DNA from: Bacteroidota bacterium
Lineage (GTDB): Bacteria; Bacteroidota; Bacteroidia; Chitinophagales; Chitinophagaceae
Assembly (NCBI GenBank): GCA_018267955.1
Contig: JAFDXL010000005.1
Location: forward strand, 186,001 to 250,000
Direction: 5' to 3'
Length of the DNA: 64,000 nucleotides
The notes under the pieces were generated by a model. That model ran no database searches, was not told the origin of the DNA, and saw only the letters and a program-made list of their open reading frames with translations. The translations under genes and the position numbers were made by a program. Below, piece by piece: positions 10,845 to 19,708 of this stretch; the stretch's first letter is position 1; the number at the start of each line of letters is the position of its first letter.

Positions 10845-11363
10845 TTATTTAAAGCAAATTTTTCCCAAACCGATTAGTTTATCGACATACCAATATTCTG
10901 TGGCATTACTTGCTTGCATTAATTTGTCGTACGTTTTGTTATCTATCTGGAACTTATATACTAACCTTTCACTGGTACTCAGCCCATTTGATGGCTCAAA
11001 GACATATCCTATCGGGTATACATATTCATCTTTGCATTTGATATACAAGTTTTGCTCACACCCAAAAGACAAGTACTTATATTTTGTTTCATAGTCTGCA
11101 ACATCATCTGACAACGAATAGAGCAACGACTTACCCGCCTTAACATTTGATATGTATAGAGTTGCTTTCAGATAATGTTTATCAACCGCGACAGCCTGCT
11201 TTTTATTTTGATCTTCGACGTTAAGAACAAACTTCCAGTGATTGATTTGCTGTGTACTATTCAACTCATCAAATCGATTGTTACCGGAATGCTTATTCAC
11301 ACAACTCAATAGAAACAATGAAGTAAAAATGCCTAGGGCGAAAAGGCTTTTAATTTTTACCAT
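10845..11363 (-). CDS. Small lipoprotein of unknown function, 172 aa
   Basis: The N-terminus is a lipoprotein signal with lipobox FLLSC, the lipidated Cys being residue 21. The mature part is about 150 residues with a Cys-containing central strand (FGCEQNLYIKC) and no family I recognise. Its start overlaps the 3' end of the OmpH-like gene by 14 bases, and its stop lies 16 bases before the start of the 2,090-residue protein, so it is co-transcribed. It is likely anchored to the outer membrane, perhaps as an assembly or anchoring factor for its large neighbour; that role is inferred only from position. Confidence 0.75.
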   Translation of the reverse strand: MVKIKSLFALGIFTSLFLLSCVNKHSGNNRFDELNSTQQINHWKFVLNVEDQNKKQAVAVDKHYLKATLYISNVKAGKSLLYSLSDDVADYETKYKYLSFGCEQNLYIKCKDEYVYPIGYVFEPSNGLSTSERLVYKFQIDNKTYDKLMQASNATEYWYVDKLIGLGKICFK

Positions 11364-11820
11364 GATATCGTTGGTTTACGTACTTGATTAGCTCATCAGT
11401 GATATTATATTTTTCGTCGGCATACAACATGGTTCCTGTTCCATTGGCTCCGTATATAAAACTGTAGCCCTTTTCCTTACCAAAGTCATTTATGTAAGGG
11501 TTCAATCTTTTCCAGATCATAGATTCAATCTCCTTATTCTTTTCTTCTGTTTTTTTGTACAAGGCGGCATATAACTCGTTCCTGATATTTTCATAGTTAG
11601 CTGGGTTTTTAATCTTTTCGGAGATGATAATACTATCTACCATCGTTTTCTCTTTATTCATATCTCGTTTTGCTTCATCAGAATATTCTTTTTGAAGTTC
11701 AAACTCGTTTACCAGCTTATATAGATCCACGTATGCTGTCTTTTTGCTTTCACAAGAAGATAAAATGACTGTGGCTGAAATGATTACTAACGTTCTACTT
11801 AACAAAGTCCGGATTAACAT
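11350..11820 (-). CDS. OmpH/Skp-like lipoprotein
   Basis: The lipoprotein signal ends at Cys23 (VILSSC). The mature protein is a charged, mostly helical chain (residues 40-110, many K and E) followed by 'GYSFIYGANGTGTMLYAD' and 'NITDELIKYVNQRY', which matches the end of OmpH/Skp-family proteins, where a helical hairpin is followed by 'vlYad…DiTdevi'. Known family members are periplasmic chaperones that hold unfolded outer-membrane proteins. A lipid-anchored copy inside an operon of barrel and giant exported proteins suggests a dedicated chaperone. It overlaps both neighbours (14 and 26 bases). Coiled-coil structural protein is the alternative. Confidence 0.7.
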   Translation of the reverse strand: MLIRTLLSRTLVIISATVILSSCESKKTAYVDLYKLVNEFELQKEYSDEAKRDMNKEKTMVDSIIISEKIKNPANYENIRNELYAALYKKTEEKNKEIESMIWKRLNPYINDFGKEKGYSFIYGANGTGTMLYADEKYNITDELIKYVNQRYHGKN

Positions 11821-12952
11821 ATTTAAAATTGATTTTTGAATTGTTTTGACCTGCTTTTACATTTTTATATTCTATCTCGATGAAAAATTCATCTCCGTGC
11901 TTAAAATTGTAATCAGTTAGGTCTATCGTTTTGAAATTAACGCCATGGCTTATCGGCCATAGAGTTTCAGCTTTTTTTAGTTCATTACCATTTTTAATGA
12001 ATTTGATCTTGAGTTCGTTCTGCAAAAAATCATTTTCACTAAATTTTATCTTCACTGTTCCCACTGCATAATATTTGTTGCTACCAGATTCATTGATATC
12101 GATATAGGAACTTTCCTTCGGTAATGATTTATAAACACTGTCTTCTACAATCATAAACTTCCAAGGCTGTGCACCACCTAATAAAATACCTTTGTAATAT
12201 GCATCAACTGTCCAGGCATATGGCTGCCAGGCAATCAATGGCTTTGCATAAACGGGGTAAACTATTGAGTTGGGAACGATGTTGTTCTCTGAATAGATCG
12301 GATTATTTCTTGCTATAGCATTTTCAGTATTCTGTCCTTCTTTGATTTCTGCAACCCTGATACGGTAGGTCAATTCATTCAGAAATGGATAGGTTGCAAC
12401 CCACGAAAGCATAGGGTTATACTCATAAATCTTAGCACCGTTTTCCGGGTCAACAAGAGTAATCGAAAAGAGATCTTTCGATTGCTTGAAAACGCAATCG
12501 TCAACTTTGCTACCAACAGGTTGCTCTGAATAAGCCGGGTCAAATGTCAATGTAACGCAATACTTATAGGTACCTTCCGGCAATACCTTGTAGTCCATAA
12601 ATAATTCGCGGAGAGCGGATGATGAGAACGTCCATTCCGGGGTTACAGTGTTCGCGTTGTACTGGTTTAAGCCAGGCTTAACAACATCCTTAAATTTGAA
12701 TTTGATGGAATGCCCCGAGTTCTTAAAAACGATATTCCCTTCGATGACGCAACGCATATCTTTTGCTTCCATCGACTGAACCTGGAAATTCCACATATTA
12801 TCCGGCGTAATGTCCAGATCTTCCAACATCGCTGTATTCACAATAATATTCTGCGCCGATGATGTTTGTACCATCATAAAGAGCGATAGTGCTAGGGTGG
12901 CCAAAAGCAAAGCCGTCCTGGGTGGTGTTCTCATAATATCATTTTTTATCAA
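11795..12952 (-). CDS. Exported protein with Fn3-like domain, 385 aa
   Basis: A signal peptide is visible (either Met1 or Met7 at 12934 could be the start; the Met7 form has the more usual signal ending SSAQ). Residues about 175-280 form an Fn3-like fold segment ('DPENGAKIYEYNPMLSW', 'YRIRVAEI', 'YAWTVDAYYKGILLGGAQPW'), a pattern common in Bacteroidota surface-operon proteins. I cannot name the family; TANFOR-type proteins are one possible relative but I could not confirm that. The gene starts 5 bases after the barrel protein's stop and overlaps the OmpH-like gene by 26 bases, so it is co-translated with it. Confidence 0.7.
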   Translation of the reverse strand: MIKNDIMRTPPRTALLLATLALSLFMMVQTSSAQNIIVNTAMLEDLDITPDNMWNFQVQSMEAKDMRCVIEGNIVFKNSGHSIKFKFKDVVKPGLNQYNANTVTPEWTFSSSALRELFMDYKVLPEGTYKYCVTLTFDPAYSEQPVGSKVDDCVFKQSKDLFSITLVDPENGAKIYEYNPMLSWVATYPFLNELTYRIRVAEIKEGQNTENAIARNNPIYSENNIVPNSIVYPVYAKPLIAWQPYAWTVDAYYKGILLGGAQPWKFMIVEDSVYKSLPKESSYIDINESGSNKYYAVGTVKIKFSENDFLQNELKIKFIKNGNELKKAETLWPISHGVNFKTIDLTDYNFKHGDEFFIEIEYKNVKAGQNNSKINFKYVNPDFVK

Positions 12953-12957
12953 ATCAT

Positions 12958-15894
12958 TTATTCTTTCTCTTTCATTTTAAACCGGAATTCCCAATTCATA
13001 TTCAGCATGCATGAATAGATTGTTTTCCATGCCTGCACTTCACTCACCCTATAGGTATTATACCGGAAGTTGCTTCTGATGGATAACGGAACTTTTTTAA
13101 ATCGATACCCTCCCCCAAGGTTAAAAGCATACCTGGACAACAGGCCTCTCGATTCTCCGACATCCTGGCCAACATTTACATTCCACTGTTTGTTTATAAC
13201 ATATGATGCTGCCAGGGTTAGAAAATTCGTTTTGCCATTTAGCACAGAAATACCACTTGCATCAACATGCGTCTGCCCGGCATTCATCATGTAGCTGGCT
13301 TTAGCTTTGGTATAAATAGCATTGAATTGTATTACATTATTTGCAGAACGCATGGTGTCTACTAAAGAAGTGTTCTTATTGTATATTGCTGTAAATCTTA
13401 ACACATATTCTTTCTTCTTTATTTGGTAGGTCAGCTTGCCAAGCCATACTTCTCCCAACAACGGCCTCTGCGGTATATTTAATGTATCAGAATAAGACCT
13501 GACTGTTGTAAATGGTTTATAGGATAAACTCGCAGACGGATATCTTTTGGAAGTGGTCTTAATATTAAAGCCCCACTTTGAATTGGCGCTCTGTGATGCA
13601 AAATTCTGCTGCAGTAAATGATTATATTCTACACCTAATGAAAGAAAATTATTAAAAAACTGACCTTCAGCACCGGCAACATACTTTTGGGTTCCGGCCA
13701 TATTTACAGGTAATGTATTATTCTCAAATTGCCTGCCTATATGCTCATATCCGGTTCGAACATCTATATACGTTTTCGGAATCGTTCCTTCTATAGCAAC
13801 ATTATAAGCCATCCTGTTATTTATTGGCACTTCTGCTTTTTTATAATCATCAAAATTCCTGAATGACGATGCCGCTTCACCCTCAACCCTCATGTGCTTG
13901 TTAATGGCGGCATTATACAATACAGAAACGATATGAATCGGATCTTGAAAAGATGGCATATATGAATTGACTCCATCAAAAAACTGGTTTTCATTAACTG
14001 TTCTTTTGCTGGGTGTATAACCGTAGTACACGATAGTGGCCGTTTGCATATTTGCCGGCTTAAACGTAGCCCTCCCTGAATAAGTAGTATATTTATCAAC
14101 CTGGCCATCCCTATCAACATATTCTACCCGCCCATAAGTAAGCCCTCCGCTAAAAAGATTCAGATCATAATCAGCATCCACGCCTTTGATCATTTGTCCG
14201 TTAAGTGTGTATGAAGAAACTTGCTTCGAGAAAATGCCTATATCAAAACTGTTTAGTCCGCTTACAAAAGATTTGTATTTATCATCAGGCAAAAAACCTT
14301 TGGCAGACTTGGCCAGTTGCTTGTATGATTTTCCATCTACATTTTCGTCTGTTACTTTCTTAAGATTGTCATATGCAATTACAGAATCGAAATAGTTATT
14401 GTTATTGCACTGACGCAAAAGCGTGCTATAGTATTCTACTTTCTTTTCCAGTTGCTGCAGGCGCCTGTATTTACGCATCGCGCTGTTATATTTTTCAACC
14501 GCCTCTTTAGGAGCTGTAGCATTATTAGTTACACCATTCAGCTTGCCCTTGGTATCCGACAATTCCGAACTACTTTTTTGATATGGTTTAGCCAATTCTT
14601 TTAATAAGCCTGCGGTGTCTACACCAAATTTTGCCTTGTCTGTAATACCTGTTTCTGACGATATTTCAGTCCATAGCTTATCTTTCTCGCTTTGCAGGCT
14701 ATTCAGGTATGTTCCATATATCTTTCCCATACCATTACTTTTAGAAACAGCCTCACCATATTTGCTTTTATAACCTCCAATAAGCTTTAAAAGCTCAGAT
14801 TTAGCTTTTTCTGAATCATAATGTAGATTCAGATAACTAGCTTTAGCTATACGGTTTTGATCCTGTGATGTGTAATAACCATTAACCGATACCGGGATGC
14901 CCATAACGGGAATTTCAAGCTTACCTGCAACTTCATAGTAATTGTTATCTGATTTTGAATACTCCTCCTGCCCGGTTGATGCATTACCGCTAATGGAGAT
15001 GTTACCTTTAGCTTCACCTTTATTATCATTACGATACAAGTCCTTCATTTGAGAAAATACAGGTGTGCTGCTTCCCAGCCTTGTATCTACCCCTGAGGCC
15101 ATATTATTGCTAAGCAGGGCTTTCTTTTTCTCAATATTATCTGCTACCGGCTCGTTCATATTTATCTCGTAATACCCAACGAAACGAGGTCCATAATGAA
15201 CATCACAATAGGTTTTATCATTCATCTGCCGGTAACTCGTGCTGAACCCTTTCTTCCCAAGAGTTTTATCTAATCTTTTTGAAACTTTCTGTATTGTTCC
15301 CGATACGTTGCTGTATCGCACATGATTTTCTCCGGCTCCAAATAACCGCCCCAAAAAAGTACCCTGTTCAGGCGGGGCATACATCTCGTCCATTTTTTTA
15401 CTGATGTCAGAGCGTGTATTTAAAAGGCTGTCGACAATCTGGATAAAATCCATCTTAAAAACACTGTCATTAATTTGAGCAGTGATATATAGGTTGTACC
15501 TGCCACAAGGAAGACTGCCGTTTTTTAAGATTATTTCTTCGTACAAAGGGTTAAAGAATGAGCTATTTTCAACAGTGTTGAGTTGAATGCCGGAATAGAA
15601 AACCTGTTTTTTTTGAGACAAAGGCTTTGGCACAGTAACGGCGAACACCTTAATACTGTCAATTCCACCGGTAACATCGAAGCATTGAATTGTTAATTTT
15701 TTTACCGCATTTCCATCATTCTTAATAAATACATCCTGAAAAATCCTGTTCTGTTTATGATAAACCCTGCCAACAGATAATTGCCGCGTTTGCGCGCTTG
15801 CAATCGTATAAAAAAATAAAGTTAACAGAACCAGAAAAACGGTTCCTTTAACACCTAAAACATTATTAATCAATATTTTAATTGATCGGTTCAC
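12958..15894 (-). CDS. Exported protein with probable C-terminal outer-membrane beta-barrel, 978 aa
   Basis: This is the first gene of the leftward operon. A signal sequence spans residues 1-34 (…IASAQ). Residues 35-160 look like a beta-sandwich of the Ig/PapD type ending in 'CGRYNLYITAQI'. Residues about 350-520 are Lys/Glu-rich and helical, a likely coiled-coil insertion. From about residue 560 to the end there are alternating-hydrophobic strands with many aromatic turns, as in outer-membrane barrels ('YRFKKVPLSIRSNFRYN', 'MLNMNWEFRFKM'). It could be the membrane anchor or export pore for the large proteins downstream. The barrel call is structural inference from residue pattern and needs a predictor to confirm. 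Confidence 0.7.
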   Translation of the reverse strand: MNRSIKILINNVLGVKGTVFLVLLTLFFYTIASAQTRQLSVGRVYHKQNRIFQDVFIKNDGNAVKKLTIQCFDVTGGIDSIKVFAVTVPKPLSQKKQVFYSGIQLNTVENSSFFNPLYEEIILKNGSLPCGRYNLYITAQINDSVFKMDFIQIVDSLLNTRSDISKKMDEMYAPPEQGTFLGRLFGAGENHVRYSNVSGTIQKVSKRLDKTLGKKGFSTSYRQMNDKTYCDVHYGPRFVGYYEINMNEPVADNIEKKKALLSNNMASGVDTRLGSSTPVFSQMKDLYRNDNKGEAKGNISISGNASTGQEEYSKSDNNYYEVAGKLEIPVMGIPVSVNGYYTSQDQNRIAKASYLNLHYDSEKAKSELLKLIGGYKSKYGEAVSKSNGMGKIYGTYLNSLQSEKDKLWTEISSETGITDKAKFGVDTAGLLKELAKPYQKSSSELSDTKGKLNGVTNNATAPKEAVEKYNSAMRKYRRLQQLEKKVEYYSTLLRQCNNNNYFDSVIAYDNLKKVTDENVDGKSYKQLAKSAKGFLPDDKYKSFVSGLNSFDIGIFSKQVSSYTLNGQMIKGVDADYDLNLFSGGLTYGRVEYVDRDGQVDKYTTYSGRATFKPANMQTATIVYYGYTPSKRTVNENQFFDGVNSYMPSFQDPIHIVSVLYNAAINKHMRVEGEAASSFRNFDDYKKAEVPINNRMAYNVAIEGTIPKTYIDVRTGYEHIGRQFENNTLPVNMAGTQKYVAGAEGQFFNNFLSLGVEYNHLLQQNFASQSANSKWGFNIKTTSKRYPSASLSYKPFTTVRSYSDTLNIPQRPLLGEVWLGKLTYQIKKKEYVLRFTAIYNKNTSLVDTMRSANNVIQFNAIYTKAKASYMMNAGQTHVDASGISVLNGKTNFLTLAASYVINKQWNVNVGQDVGESRGLLSRYAFNLGGGYRFKKVPLSIRSNFRYNTYRVSEVQAWKTIYSCMLNMNWEFRFKMKEKE

Positions 15895-16243
15895 GGTTGG
15901 TTTATTAGTCGGTTATGTAGGGCACAACGAAAATGTAAAATTGAGTTATGTAGAATAAAGCTAAATTGCTAAAAACAAAAAAACCTCAGTGAAAACACTG
16001 AATTTTCTAAATATTAGATAAGATTTGCATAATATTAATGCATTTTTAATCAACATTTTATAATTATGTAACTGGTGGAAACACTAATTTTTAGTATTTA
16101 GCAATGATTAACATCTTAGTAATCAATTGCAGATTGAAGATTTATCAATTTTCTAATAGCCAATTCAGTTCAAATGTTAAAACTTCCATTCTCTTTCATT
16201 AGGCTTTAATATATTTTTGTGAAACTTATCATCACCTACTATT
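15895..16243. other. Divergent intergenic region between surface operon and response regulator
   Basis: This 349-base gap is very AT-rich and separates the leftward seven-gene operon from a rightward response regulator, so it should hold both promoters. A short hairpin CAGTG-AAAA-CACTG lies near 15987-16000. I see a -7-like element only for the rightward gene. No ORF, RNA gene or clear repeat is visible. The arrangement makes the response regulator a candidate regulator of the operon. Confidence 0.5.
16212..16219 (+). promoter_or_regulatory. Possible -7 element for the response regulator
   Basis: TATTTTTG fits the Bacteroidota TAnnTTTG consensus and lies 24 bases before the ATG. No TTTG is seen at the -33 position, so the site would be weak or activator-dependent. 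Confidence 0.35.
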
Positions 16244-16906
16244 ATGAAATTGCAAGATAAAATTCGCATCGCCATCGCCGATGACCATGAAATCCTGCGT
16301 ACCGGGCTAATTCGAATATTTGAAACTGAAGCGATGTTTGAAATAGACATCGAGGCTATGGACGGAGTGGAATTAGTTGATAAAATATCAAAAGCATCTA
16401 CGAAACCTGACATATGCATTCTGGATATAAGAATGCCTAAAATGAATGGCTATGAAGCTTTAAAAACAATAAAACAATCCTGGCCTGATATAAAAGTTAT
16501 CATACTTACAATATCACATACTGAGTATACTATTCTCAAAACTCTGAATGACGGAGCAAGCGCCTGCCTGCCAAAAGACATAAATACTATAGAACTAATA
16601 GAAGCAGTTAAGCATGTTTATAAGAATGGCATTTATCTTACTGATTTTGATGCCAGACTCCTTTCATCGTCAATATTGGAAAAGAAAAAAAAGATTAAAT
16701 TATCCAGGAATGAAATTACATATCTAAACTTTGCATGCACCTCCCTCACTCATAAAGAAATTGCAAAAGAGATGGGCGTAAGTGACAGAACAATTGATAG
16801 TTACCGCGATGCCTTGTGTGACAAACTCGACTTAAAAAACAGAATTGAACTTGCGGTATTCGCAATTGAAAGTGGCATCAGACAGGTCGCAGGTTTAAAA
16901 TACTGA
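16244..16906 (+). CDS. NarL/LuxR-family response regulator (orphan)
   Basis: A receiver domain fills residues 7-125: acidic pair Asp13-Asp14, phosphoacceptor Asp61 (LDIRMPKMNG), and Lys near 112 (ACLPKD). A LuxR-type HTH follows at about 150-210 (TLTHKEIAKEMGVSDRTIDSYR, then KLDLKNRIELAVFAI). It would bind DNA when phosphorylated by a histidine kinase, but no kinase gene is next to it. It is transcribed away from the seven-gene surface operon, which makes that operon its most likely local target. Spelling of the HTH ('DRTIDSYR' in place of the usual 'xRTVxxHR') is normal variation. Confidence 0.9.
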   Translation: MKLQDKIRIAIADDHEILRTGLIRIFETEAMFEIDIEAMDGVELVDKISKASTKPDICILDIRMPKMNGYEALKTIKQSWPDIKVIILTISHTEYTILKTLNDGASACLPKDINTIELIEAVKHVYKNGIYLTDFDARLLSSSILEKKKKIKLSRNEITYLNFACTSLTHKEIAKEMGVSDRTIDSYRDALCDKLDLKNRIELAVFAIESGIRQVAGLKY

Positions 16907-17061
16907 TTTTCGCACTTCAAATAAAATTTCGCAAGAAACCGATCGATTGGGGCTAATAATTTGCCGTTAATACATTCATTCTAAAAATCAAAAATGTACC
17001 CAAAAAGTTGAAACCTCTTGGGCATAGTATAATATTGTACTCTTATAATTATTAACAATAG

Positions 17062-17541
17062 CTATTTACTGCCGTTAAAGGCGCACGTCTGCTGATCGCC
17101 AGAACCAATTTCTACCGCAATTAGAATAATAGAAAGTGAATTTCCATTTAGATTCCCGTTGCCCTCTACTGAATAGTAATTTCCGGCCCCGTCATCAATA
17201 GTTTGTTTTGAAAATGCTAGGGAATTACCACTCACAGATGCATGCATGCCGCGCGATAATCCGGAAACCTTTAGATCAACTGTAGTATTTGATGTTGCTG
17301 ATAGTATATACGCTGCGCTCCCGTCACAGTCCGTACCAATGTAGGTACCTACAAACTTGTCTGATATTTTGCGTTCACAAGAATTTCCTTCATAGCCGGT
17401 AGGGCATTTACAAAGTCCATTAGAACAGGTGCCCCCATGCTGACATTTTACATTAGCGCAGGCATCTTTTTGACAGCTGAATAGAAATGTGGTAAAAACT
17501 GCAATGCAGGAAATGGTCGCTAAAAAGATTAGCTTTTTCAT
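17062..17541 (-). CDS. EGF-like domain lipoprotein, 159 aa
   Basis: I start at Met 17541 because MKKLIF… is a standard lipoprotein signal ending in LFSC (Cys23); the longer frame adds 30 unlike residues. An EGF-like motif with six Cys follows at residues 28-57 (CANVKCQHGGTC, NGLCKCPTGYEG). The C-terminal 100 residues are a beta-rich domain typical of this Bacteroidota lipoprotein type (YVGTYIGTD-like start, 'VSGLSRG'). It should face the cell surface or periplasm. The role is unknown. It stands alone, with a strongly structured leader or flank upstream (17611-17735). Confidence 0.75.
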   Translation of the reverse strand: MKKLIFLATISCIAVFTTFLFSCQKDACANVKCQHGGTCSNGLCKCPTGYEGNSCERKISDKFVGTYIGTDCDGSAAYILSATSNTTVDLKVSGLSRGMHASVSGNSLAFSKQTIDDGAGNYYSVEGNGNLNGNSLSIILIAVEIGSGDQQTCAFNGSK

Positions 17542-17947
17542 TTTGGTCGATTTTGGAGAATCCGGGCCTCTCCGGATCATTATAAAAAAGCGACGTGAGG
17601 CACATCTTACCAGCCTCCAACGTCCGACCAAGAACGCATACGCCTAATAAGCAGCCCCACGTCTGAACGTGGCTGCATCTCATACTGGCGTATATGGCTG
17701 CTTACTGCTTAGTTGAATTGGTCGGTTCTGGAGGCAGAAAAGAACGCAGCTTAATATCTTGTTGCTAAAATACAAACTCCCCTCATTAAAACAGGAAAGA
17801 ATTGAATAAAAAGCTATAATACCGGATTATGCCGGAATATGCTTAAAAGGACAATTCGAGTAATTAGAATTTTAAATTAGTATCAAGATAACTTTTGATA
17901 AATTGGTATGGCGGATTCCGGAACATTCCAGTTTACGCTAAAAAAAC
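17542..17947. other. Intergenic region with nested inverted repeats
   Basis: The gap between two divergent genes holds an imperfect long palindrome at about 17611-17735 (see the repeat entry), then AT-rich DNA with a tandem 10-mer CCGGAWTATG at 17822-17841 and TTCCGGAA near 17913. No convincing -7 element for the rightward gene is seen. Confidence 0.5.
17611..17735. repeat. Nested imperfect inverted repeat (possible structured RNA or element remnant)
   Basis: Left-arm blocks GCCTCCA (17613-17619), CCGACCAA and ATACGCC (17638-17644), TAAGCAGCC (17648-17656) have reverse complements in the same order on the right: GGCTGCTTA (17696-17704), GGCGTAT (17687-17693), TTGGTCGG and TGGAGGC (about 17718-17735). 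The centre has a further hairpin, GCAGCC…ACGT-CTGA-ACGT-GGCTGC at 17651-17676. The whole could fold into one long bulged stem. Confidence 0.6.
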
Positions 17948-18808
17948 ATGAACATGCCAGAAAAGGAGACTGTCACTGAACAATTTAATGAATTATTGCA
18001 ATTGAATAGTACTGATTTATTCATTGAATCATTGACTGAATTATTGGAAATAAAAACAATAATTGTTCGTATTCCTGAATCAGTATCTGCCGATGAGATC
18101 AATAGTCCAGGTAATAAATTGCCTGTTTCGGAACTTATTTTTAAAATAGCTCTGGATGAATTTTTTAATTATGGAGAACAGCTACTCCTAAGAGCAAAAT
18201 CTCTGATTGATGAAGAGATAAATGACATGGAGAAATTGATAGATCAAAACAAATTTCTAGCACAACTAGAGAGAAAACTCAGGATTGTAATTGGGAAATT
18301 TAATTGGTCTAATCCAATTTCATTTTTGAGCAATGTTGGATTTACACCAATCAATAACAGAAACGACGAGTTAGTAGAATACAAATCATCATTAGAATTG
18401 GATTTTAGTGAAACTCACTATCGCCAAATTGAAAACGAGATACATTATAGATTGAATTTAATGCATCCTATTTATGATTACGTACGTGTAAAATTGAACG
18501 ACTTTGAGTACGATGAAAAGAAAAAGGGTGCATTTAATTGGTATTCAGAAGGCAATATACCACTCGAACTTTCGGAAATTGGATTTGCAATAACCTGTAT
18601 GCCACAATTTAATTCACTGGGAGTAAATGGTGAAAATGATTTTGTCAGAAAATTTCTGTCACTTTTTGGAGTTTCCGGTAATAGAGTTGCGCAACATAGG
18701 CATATGCTAGAAATAAGGAATGGAGAAAGCCAGTTTGCCCAATATTTTAATGAGGCCTTTAGAACGAGGCAGAAAATTGACAAGCTGTCCAATACGAAAA
18801 AAAAGTGA
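17948..18808 (+). CDS. RteC-like protein of a mobile region, 286 aa
   Basis: The chain is AT-rich-coded, acidic and helical. Its C-terminal third resembles the end of RteC-family proteins known from Bacteroides conjugative elements: 'LELSEIGFAITCM', a short N-G spacer, 'FLSLFGV…QHRHMLEIRNGESQFAQYF…AF'. RteC regulates excision of CTnDOT; distant homologues are common in Bacteroidota mobile islands. The N-terminal half I cannot place. Four small genes of mobile-element type follow on the same strand, which supports the call. Codon use (AAT, ATT, AAA-rich) differs from the housekeeping genes nearby. Confidence in the gene is high, in the RteC link moderate. Confidence 0.6.
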   Translation: MNMPEKETVTEQFNELLQLNSTDLFIESLTELLEIKTIIVRIPESVSADEINSPGNKLPVSELIFKIALDEFFNYGEQLLLRAKSLIDEEINDMEKLIDQNKFLAQLERKLRIVIGKFNWSNPISFLSNVGFTPINNRNDELVEYKSSLELDFSETHYRQIENEIHYRLNLMHPIYDYVRVKLNDFEYDEKKKGAFNWYSEGNIPLELSEIGFAITCMPQFNSLGVNGENDFVRKFLSLFGVSGNRVAQHRHMLEIRNGESQFAQYFNEAFRTRQKIDKLSNTKKK

Positions 18809-18879
18809 AATAAACCAGAACGTCCCAGATTCTGGCTACAAAATCATTCGGTTGAGAAATTGCATGAAAATAGAATCTT

Positions 18880-19257
18880 ATGCGATTGATAAGACAGTGT
18901 ATATACTGCAATACATTAATTCCAGCCGATAGAAAATCATCTGCTCACTATTGCAGTGATGCATGTTATTATGAAGCCAAGAAAGAGAGGTCGTCAAGAC
19001 AATATTATTCCAAACAAGAGTTTATTAGCAGATTCAATAGAAACGAGCAAATACTAGCTACATTATTCTCAGTATACCAACAGGGCCAGGTCATAAGATA
19101 TAATCTACTAGATCAATTGAAGTTTGACTGGGGGATTTCGGATGGGGAATTACAAGACAGCCAACTAAACGTTTGGAAGGCAATAGGAAAATACTGCTAT
19201 TTATTAAATGCGGACAAAACGATCTCAATAGCATTATGCAACAATTCGAACCAGTAA
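18880..19257 (+). CDS. Small zinc-ribbon protein of a mobile region, 125 aa
   Basis: The N-terminus carries a four-Cys metal site, CIYC at residues 7-10 and CSDAC at about 25-29, typical of the small zinc-ribbon proteins found beside RteC-type genes in Bacteroidota. The remainder is helical and ends with 'KAIGKYCYLLNADKTISI'. It lies 71 bases after the RteC-like gene on the same strand and overlaps the next small membrane gene by 22 bases. DNA or RNA binding is plausible; the function is unknown. Confidence 0.65.
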   Translation: MRLIRQCIYCNTLIPADRKSSAHYCSDACYYEAKKERSSRQYYSKQEFISRFNRNEQILATLFSVYQQGQVIRYNLLDQLKFDWGISDGELQDSQLNVWKAIGKYCYLLNADKTISIALCNNSNQ

Positions 19258-19439
19258 CAGAACAGGTTAGATTCCAACAATTTGGAAATTCTAACGATAA
19301 GGTTATAGCTATAGGCAAACATCAGTTTTTATTCATAGTTGTTGGTATGACCGCAATAATTATCACTTGGTATCATCTCATTAAGATAAAAAATGAGAAT
19401 GATCAGGCCCAAATGTCAAAAGAGCAAAAAGTATTGTAA
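19236..19439 (+). CDS. Small single-span membrane protein, 67 aa
   Basis: The chosen ATG at 19236 overlaps the zinc-ribbon gene by 22 bases in another frame; a longer form from 19173 is less likely. One hydrophobic span (FLFIVVGMTAIIITWYHLI, about residues 28-46) follows a polar N-terminus, and a charged tail follows it. No family recognised. It belongs to the AT-rich accessory patch. Confidence 0.5.
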   Translation: MQQFEPVTEQVRFQQFGNSNDKVIAIGKHQFLFIVVGMTAIIITWYHLIKIKNENDQAQMSKEQKVL

Positions 19440-19456
19440 AGAACTAATGATAGTTT

Positions 19457-19708
19457 ATGAATTTTGAAGATTTAGCAACAAAACAAGATCTATTTGAATT
19501 AAGGACTATTCTCCTTCAGGCATTGAAAGGCGAGTCAGCGAATGAAAGACGAGAGTGGTTAAGGACTAAAGAGGTGAAGAAAATGCTCCACCTTTCCGAT
19601 GGTTCATTGGCAAATTTGCGTGTAAAGAAATTACTCAATCCTACAAAGATAGAGGGGGTGTATTATTACAAGCTTAGTGAGATAGAATCTTTATTGGAAC
19701 GTAAATGA
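19457..19708 (+). CDS. Helix-turn-helix protein, excisionase/MerR-like, 83 aa
   Basis: After a helical N-terminus the chain has a winged-helix DNA-binding motif: 'WLRTKEVKKMLHLSDGSLANLRVKKLL', then 'GVYYYKLSEIESLLERK'. This is the layout of HTH_17 (excisionase-like) proteins that are frequent in Bacteroidota integrative elements. Its last four bases overlap the next gene (ATGA), so both are made from one message. It could act as an excision or transcription factor for a lost element; no integrase is seen here. Confidence 0.8.
   Translation: MNFEDLATKQDLFELRTILLQALKGESANERREWLRTKEVKKMLHLSDGSLANLRVKKLLNPTKIEGVYYYKLSEIESLLERK

Noticed and set aside
17453-17683. 76-codon leftward frame upstream of the EGF-like gene
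   Set aside because: It starts in the palindromic region, overlaps the EGF-like gene in another frame and has no protein-like pattern.
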